From Przewalskia tangutica (Eukaryota > Streptophyta > Magnoliopsida > Solanales > Solanaceae), in contig CM056718.1 of NCBI GenBank assembly GCA_029844215.1, positions 84,928,764 to 84,992,763 on the forward strand: DNA of 64,000 bases. Direction: 5' to 3'. This document shows, one piece after another, positions 57,729 to 64,000 of this stretch. How positions within the stretch are numbered: the stretch's first letter is position 1; each line of letters opens with the position of its first letter. Under the pieces are notes generated by a model, which was not told where the DNA came from, made no database searches, and saw only the letters and a program-made list of their open reading frames with translations. Both the position numbers and the translations under genes were made by a program.

Positions 57729-60700
57729 TGTCACGACCGAACCGGGCCCGTGGCGGTGCCCGGGCACCCTAGTGATACACCATCAGAGAAAATCAGCGGA
57801 AATAAAAACATGAACATGAATTACGAGACATGATAAATAAGCAGGCCAACCAAAACGGTTGCCTTCAGTATATATACATAAACACGACGATTATCCTTTT
57901 TACGCACTACGCCACAACGATTACAGACCTCTAAGATTTACAACAACTATGACGGACGGGGCCCCGCCATACCCACGAATGTACAAGAACCTACAACTCG
58001 AGAAACACGTGCAAAAGATAAGCCTCGAAGGAACGGAGCTTCAATATCTTTGAAAGGTGATCCTAAAAGCGGGGATCGGCGGTAGATGTACCTCTACTGC
58101 GGCGTGAGCAGCCCGAAGGAGTCGATCTGGCAGTACCAAGTATATGAAGCGTAAAATCAGAAATGAAGTCATAGCGATCTATATAAAGCAGAGACATGTA
58201 TGATAACCAAACTACGATATCTGACATATAGACAATCATATTAAGTCGAGGACTCACGCCTCCAAATCATCACTCGTGCGTGGAATTCCTTCTCACCGCC
58301 GTGATGCATGATATGATATCCACAAGACAATCCAAATGGGAGCATACGTGCGCTACGCATCGTGTCGATATGTCAAAAGGAAACAATAAGACAGATTCCA
58401 AATGGAAACATGCGTGCGCTTACGTCGTGTCGATATGCCGGGGAAACAATAAAGCAGCATTCCAAATGGAAACATACCCGTGCGCTACGCATCGTGTCAG
58501 TATGCCCACAGGGAAACAATAAAGCAGCATTCCAAATGGAAACATACCCGTGCGCTACGCATCGTGTCAGTATGCCCAAAGGGAAACAATAAAGCAGTAT
58601 CAAAATGGAAGCATACCCGTGCGCTACGCATCGTGTCAGTATGTCCAAAGCGATTAGCAAAAGTAACACAATCAACAGGAACGTACCCGTGGAATTTCTT
58701 CGTCACTGCCGGCACGTCCAGGTAAGTTCTCAACAAGTCAACCGACCCTCCATCGAGAGGCGCGGTAGTATAGAAACACAATTCTTGCACAACAAAGGCT
58801 ATCACGACAAGCATAGGCAAGTTTCACATCAACAAGCATAGGCAAGTTTCACAACAACAAGCATAGGCAGGTTTCACAACAACTCAAAGTACTTTCATTT
58901 TTATGCCAAGGTCCGGGTTTTAACCCTAAAGTACTACGCACGTTAAATTCCTTTTAAGAGATTCATTCTTTTTATAAAAGTCACCCGATACCCGTAGTAT
59001 AAAATAGAGTGACTTACATCTTTTAAGTAAACCAAAACAACTTCCATACTTTCCTTTTTAAAACCAAATGAAGGCAACACTACGCCTTATTTTTAGACCA
59101 AAACACTTTTCTTTTTAAAGTCAAGTTACCACATTAAAACCAATGATAAAAACCCTTCTTTTGTTTTCATAAGGTCGTTATAACCAACTTCCCATAAAGC
59201 TGTTATAACACTTTATGTTTTAAACCATTTTAAGATAACACAATGCCTTTCTTTTCCCTAAAGTTCCAGTTTGCCTAATTTTAATTACACAAGTCTCTTT
59301 TTAGGAAAGTTTCATAGTTCAATGTCTTAATCTCTTTTAAAACAATTGAGTAACATATGCCATAGGCGAGTAGGTTATTCTTGTTCATAATCAATCTTAT
59401 TAAGCAGCCATGATCTAGAAAATGTAATATCATTTTGTCTCATCTTAGCTTCTATGCAGATGGAGGTTTCTACTGGTTTTAATAATACTTAATTATTCAA
59501 TACATTTCCCTTTATTAACGCTGCAATGGTTTGTCGATACACATTCTGATTTCCGAAATCAGTAAAACATTATTCCTTCCAAAAACCAAGTAATCAGTAC
59601 TAACGAATGATGTTTCAAAAAATAATCCATATTAAGTCAAGTCTCTTAACTTCTAAACCATTAAACCATTCTTTTTATCTCTCTTAAGGCGTTACACCTA
59701 ACTTTTCATAAAGCTGGTATAACTTTTATGTTTTCAAACCAAGTATACACTTCTTCCAAAAAGGTTTCTTAATCTCTTAGAATACTTGAGGTTCTTTTAC
59801 ATCAAGTCGGTTATAAGTCAAATCGCCTATCTTTTAAAAATCACAAAGCATTTCTCATTTACATAGAGTTGTTATAACACTTTATGTTTAAAGGCAATCA
59901 AATACATTTAACACGTATGCGTCTACCGTACTACATAGTTATACACATATCATGCTAGAAACAGATAGGAAGAGGTTCACATACCTCGCGACAGTATCGA
60001 CTAATAGCAAAAGCGCTCCAGTACCCAAACCGTCTGCTACACTCTCGGTCAGCGGATCACTCCACACGTAGTACTACAACCTATAGAGGCCACAAAACGT
60101 CTATTAATATCTTTTAGATCCCGGCGTAGAATATTCTACGTAAAATTCTGCGCCTCCCCACACATGGCAGCGTAAATCTCCTCTCTATCGAGGCCGGCCA
60201 AGCCAACCGAGGGGTTAACATCTAACGGGCGTGTACAAATTCTATTACGAAGAATGCTACACAAGTCTCATGTCTGATACCTATGTAATTACTGATTGAT
60301 TCTCTTCTTTAAATTCAGGCTTAAGTCGCAAGACATTGCCGTAAGTATTATTCAGGCTTAAGTCAAAAGAAATTGCCGCACAATTATAATGTTCAGTACT
60401 ATATATAGTATACTTCAACTATATATTCCTACAACATGTAATTCTCAATTACAATAGAAGGTCAAGAGTGTTTACCTCGATAAGCCCAAAATTATCCGAG
60501 TATATATGTCGATCCTGAGCAAGGTTTAGCTCCTACTCCGGGCGCTCCAATCCGCTCCAAACAACCCTTAGAAGTTCTAACCAACTTCTACTTAAAATAC
60601 TTCAACCAACTATGAAGATTTCCTTAGGGTTTCGGTTTGAGACTGAAAGGACAAAAGGTAGTATTTCCGGGCTCTACGTATAGAGGTAACTTTGGGAATA

Positions 60701-61349
60701 CTACAAGGTATTTGGGCCAAGGTATTTGGACATAACAACAATACTAGGAGAGTATTTCTATACCACAACAAGGGGTATTTATACGAGACAACTAGGCTAG
60801 GGGTATGTACTTCCCGCCAGCCTCTGAGGAGGGGGTGGGTTTCGGCGAGGGCCTGAGAGGGGAGGGGTGTGTGGTGGACGAGATCACAAGAGGGAGAGGG
60901 AGGGTTTGAGACTTAGAAAGTTCATCACTTAGAGGGGTATTTATAGGTCAAGTGAAGGCCAACCAATGGCCAAGATGAAAACAAGTGCATAGCAAGTGTA
61001 AGGCCAAGATTTAGCCATGTGCTACCTTGTCCATCTACACAAAAATATCCTACCTAACCCTTGACCAAAATTTCACACCAAAAACGTGCAAGACTTGGCC
61101 AATTGCCGTCCAACATCTTCAATGTGAGGTGACACATGTCACCCTCGTTGTCCAAAATGTTTCGTCTCTCGGAAAAATCCATAAAAATTATTAATGACAT
61201 AGCCGGAATTTTCCCTTGAAAGTCATGGAAAGCGTTTAGTCGAAAAACGACTCCTTTCGGGTGTTGTGTACAAATTTCAAACTAGCCAACTTTAAGGCTC
61301 AAATTGTATCGTGCGCCTCACGTACATACTCTGGAAATACGGTATAACA
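57729..61349 (-). repeat. H 3' LTR
   Basis: Plus-strand edges TGTCACGACCGAACC and TACGGTATAACA. Inverted hairpin series 57750-58110, 70-bp repeat 58330-58650, 25-bp repeat 58790-58885, minus-strand donor-like sites CGAG|GTATGTG (GT at 59983-59984) and CGAG|GTAAAC (60474-60475), reverse TATA box 60938-60945, near-palindrome GGTGACACATGTCACC (about 61129-61144). No gene. Confidence 0.88.
58330..58650. repeat. 70-bp tandem repeat in H 3' LTR
   Basis: GGGAAACAATAAAGCAGCAT begins at 58511 with copies at 58441 and 58581, period 70 bp. It is the inverse of the B repeats at 28060 and 34075. Confidence 0.9.
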
Positions 61350-62035
61350 TTCTCCTCTTAGAAACATTCGTCGAATGTTCCTTCCGAAACGAATAACGAA
61401 GTTCTTAACAAGTTGCCAACGCCACACCGCCACGAAATATCACACGTTCTCTTCCTTACTCGTCGTGCCGCTTCTCGGACACTTGAACTCTTCTAGTATC
61501 GTACCACACTTCGATTCCCAATACTTTGGAGTCAACCTCCAAACTTGGTCATCTTACTAGCCGCTCTGTCTTCACGATCCGCACGGTCGAACATATCCAC
61601 GAACTCATACGATGGTTATCTAATCATGGGCCTAGCGCCTCGTGACCTACCACCGGGACCACCCGAGCTGACCACTTTGAAAGCCGCGGGTTGGCCTCAA
61701 CATGGCTGACCAGACCAACTAACGCATCAAGCTCTAGTTCCCCGATCCGGAACAAACTTAAATAAACAGCTCATGAAAGCTACCACTTCCATTACACACT
61801 ACCCAGGGATTTTATCACACAAAACGTTCTAGGCATAAAATGCACTCGACAAGGATCACTTGCAAAATCTGGTACTCAAGGCGGCGCTTACATCTAAGGT
61901 CTCAACTGTAATATTCTAAGGTTCATCATTTTCTCACCCTCAAGCTTACCCTTCTCACAACCAGGTTCTACATCACGTTTTAGCATAACGCTAACCGAAC
62001 ATAACACTAAACACATCATCAATACATACAAAACT
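61350..62035 (-). other. H post-gag tail, palindrome and purine tract
   Basis: Purine tract on the minus strand (61350-61362), inverted repeat AACATTCG-T-CGAATGTT (61363-61379), then about 650 bp aligning with the B tail. The CTCTAGAGGGTTAAGG at 62034 on matches the end of B gag. No coding frame is seen. Confidence 0.65.
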
Positions 62036-63253
62036 CTAGAGGGTTAAGGATATACCTGAAAATAGGCGATTCAGAGGACCGCTAAAACTGGGAACTTCCA
62101 CCGCGACCTCTACCGTGGCCGCGGTGTATGAACATCTGCTGACTATGGGAGGTGAAGAACCCGCCAATCGATCCCGTAGTGCATGCTATCCTACCAGCGC
62201 TACCCTGGTCGGACAATTTCTCCCAAAATGGCCTGCGTCGCATGTAAAACAAACTCCCGGACTAGCACGACACTCCCACCGTGGAGTCTACTACAGTCCT
62301 GGCGAGGTAGGCGGCTTGGTGGCTAACACCTGCTCTCGAAAATCTGAACCCTTGGAGCCCTGACCTGCTCCTGAATACTCTGGGTGCTCTGAAGATTGTG
62401 GAGGACCACTCTGTACTGGCGGAGGCGCATAACTAGTCTGCTGTTGAGGCGGTCCGCCTCGAAAGTCACCAAAGGACCCTGCTGTTCTGGCCCTCTTCTG
62501 CTGACCTTGGTTATTCCGTCGATTTCTCCGCTCCTCACCTCCAAGTGCATAAGCCTGCATGCGGGCAATGTCCATGCCCGGCTGAAGAGCTACACCCGAA
62601 CAACTCTGCGGTGTCATCGAGCCTGTAACATATCGGTGCACTCGATCCTCCATACTAGCTACTAATGCGGGGGCGTCACGCCAATGAGTCGAACTCCACA
62701 TTGTACTCCGAACCGTCGCGGATTGCGCAACCCCAAAATCTCGGCGAGCCCTCGCCATCTGTGGAGGCAAGAAATGTGCAAGAAAGGCCTCGAGAACTCG
62801 TCCCATAAAGTGGAAGTGCATGCTCTCCCGGGACGGCTCCACGAATCAAACGATCATGCGGTATCACGCGCGGCCGATGCGAACCTAGGACCACCGACTC
62901 GGTCTCCGATGCCTTGATCACTCTCGCGATCATTGCAGCTGCCGGATGAACTCCTGCGGATCATCCTCGTGCCTCGACCCATAAAACTCGCGGGTTACAC
63001 CTCGGAAAATCCGTAATCTCAAGCTGTGCGCTCGGGGTGAACTACGGGTGCTCTCTGGGTGAACTGCTGCGTCGGCTTATCCTCAAGTCAGCCTGACCAC
63101 GGCCATTAATCGGGCCATCTCGCGTAACCCGTCTCATACGCCTACTGTAGGGTGGAGGCTCAGTCTTGTGGTCTCTGTAGAGGCTGCCATTTGCTCTACT
63201 CGTATCTTCCTGCTTTGCCGCCGCCACGGGCGGGTTGCCTTGCGCGGAGGCAT
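62036..63253 (-). pseudogene. gag: gag of element H (largest intact piece 183 codons)
   Basis: About 405 codons if repaired. The start ATGCCTCCGC is at 63251-63253. The longest open piece is 62291-62842, starting Met-Glu-Pro-Ser-Arg-Glu-Ser. It contains FHFMGRVLEAFLAHFLP, ALVASMEDRVHRY and the basic segment GGEERRNRRNNQGQQKRAR followed by a Pro/Gln/Ser-rich linker. These are capsid C-terminal and linker features of chromovirus Gag. The zinc knuckle region is near 62215-62265 (VCFT-like then GHFG on the minus strand), with damaged cysteines. The Arg-Gly end lies at 62085-62120. It aligns with A and B gag. Confidence 0.75.
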
Positions 63254-63435
63254 AAGCGGTAGAAAGCGAGATCGTCGGAGGGTCGACTTATCACACAGCT
63301 ACAGGCACGATCTCGGAATGAGAAGAAATGGAAACCAATCCTAAATGTCCTGCAACCTCACGATTATAGATGTGGTGCACAACACCGATAATCAAGACTC
63401 TGCTAGACACGTGCGTAGACACTTCGAGGACTAAC

Positions 63436-63448
63436 TGCTCTGATACCA
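63436..63448 (-). other. H primer-binding site
   Basis: Minus strand TGGTATCAGAGCA, intact, five bases from the LTR edge at 63453. Confidence 0.88.
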
Positions 63449-63452
63449 CTTT

Positions 63453-64000
63453 TGTCACGACCCGAACCCGGGCTCGTGACTGGTGCCTTACCCCGGGCAC
63501 CCTAGTGATACACCATCAGAGAAAATCAGCGGAAATAAAAACATGAACATGAATTACGAGACATGATAAATAAGCGAGCCAACCAAAGCGATTTGCCTTG
63601 GTATATATCATAAACACGACGATTATCCTTTTACGGACTACGCGCGCGATTACTACAGACCTCAAGATTTACAACAACTATGACGGACGGGCCCGCCATA
63701 CCACGAATGTACAAGAACCTACAACTCGGAAACACGTACCAAAAGATAAGCCTCGAAGGAACGGAGCTTCCCAATATCTTTGAAAGGTGATCCTAAGCGG
63801 GGATCGACAATAGATGTACCTCTACTGCGGCGTGAACGGCCCCGAAGGAGGTCGATAACAGTACCAAGTATGTGAAAGCGTAAAATCAGTAAATGAAGTC
63901 ATAGCGATCTATATAAAGCGAGACATGTATGATAACCAAACTACGATATCTGACATATAGACGATCGTATTAAGTCGAGGACTCACGCCTCCAAATCATC
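63453..64000 (-). repeat. H 5' LTR, first 548 bp in window
   Basis: Plus-strand edge TGTCACGACCCGAACCC. It repeats 57729-58265 of the 3' LTR closely, with small differences at CAG/CTG/CCGG sites. It continues beyond the window. Confidence 0.88.

Larger units (their letters stand above)
57729..64000 (-). mobile_element. Element H: gag-only LTR retrotransposon (runs off window)
   Basis: Minus strand: 5' LTR from 63453 past the window end, primer site 63436-63448, gag 62036-63253, tail 61380-62035, palindrome and purine tract 61350-61379, 3' LTR 57729-61349 (3621 bp). No pol. Leader, gag and LTR are close to B. The left flank GTACT (57724-57728) would be the target duplication. Confidence 0.88.

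Noticed and set aside
58280..58841. Several overlapping frames rich in repeats near the H LTR
   Set aside because: They are read-through of the 70-bp tandem repeat, whose unit length shifts the frame between copies.
1..64000. Pararetrovirus or other integrated virus
   Set aside because: All pol motifs belong to an LTR-flanked Ty3/gypsy element with tRNA primer site and integrase; no movement or coat protein of a virus and no envelope-like frame was seen.

Overview
The window is plant nuclear DNA made almost entirely of nested, broken long-terminal-repeat (LTR) retrotransposons. I find no host gene, no tRNA or rRNA gene and no CRISPR array. The evidence is: LTRs of 2.3-4 kb starting TGTTA(T/C)ACCCC and ending GTCGTGACA; primer-binding sites TGGTATCAGAGC (3' end of initiator Met-tRNA); purine tracts just before the 3' LTRs; and one Ty3/gypsy pol with protease, RT (FIDD), RNase H, DDE integrase and a GPF/chromodomain-like tail of the chromovirus (Tekay/Del-like) kind. 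The host is most likely a eudicot with a large, heavily methylated genome; I cannot name the genus.

Layout, left half. A minus-strand LTR end (element M, 1-833) sits in the 3' LTR of minus-strand element Z (834-6744, continuing at 34972-35682). Z is interrupted by plus-strand element B (6745-8639, 27872-34971). B's 5' LTR is split by the only pol-bearing element, A (8640-27871, target duplication GTTGT). A's integrase is split by minus-strand element N (15189-24608). This is a four-deep nest Z>B>A>N.

Layout, right half. From 35683 come the tail and LTR of element E (35683-39351), LTR fragment J (39352-40990), the pieces of minus-strand element F (40991-41629, 44497-46227) holding solo LTR K (41630-44496, duplication ACAAG), solo LTR G (46228-48493), plus-strand element C (48546-56036), LTR fragment L (56037-57728) and minus-strand element H (57729 to the window end).

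How they fit together. Z, B, N, C and H carry only a gag gene (largely deleted in N) followed by a 0.7-1.5 kb tail without recognisable coding where A has pol. E shows only such a tail, and F keeps the start of gag and a short tail. They share with A the LTR ends, primer site, a hairpin beside the purine tract and a string of hairpins at the LTR 3' end, so A-like elements could supply their enzymes. The most interesting new signal is a conserved set of apparent splice sites. AG|GTATGTG lies in the LTR, and a branch-point/pyrimidine/CAG acceptor lies 2-3 nt before the gag ATG. Splicing there would remove the primer-binding site and put gag near the front of a translation-only RNA.

Caution. Between near-identical copies, many small differences fall at CAG, CTG and CCG trinucleotides, often as CAG/CTG shortened to CG. 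This looks like read error at methylated CHG sites, so some broken reading frames may not be biological.
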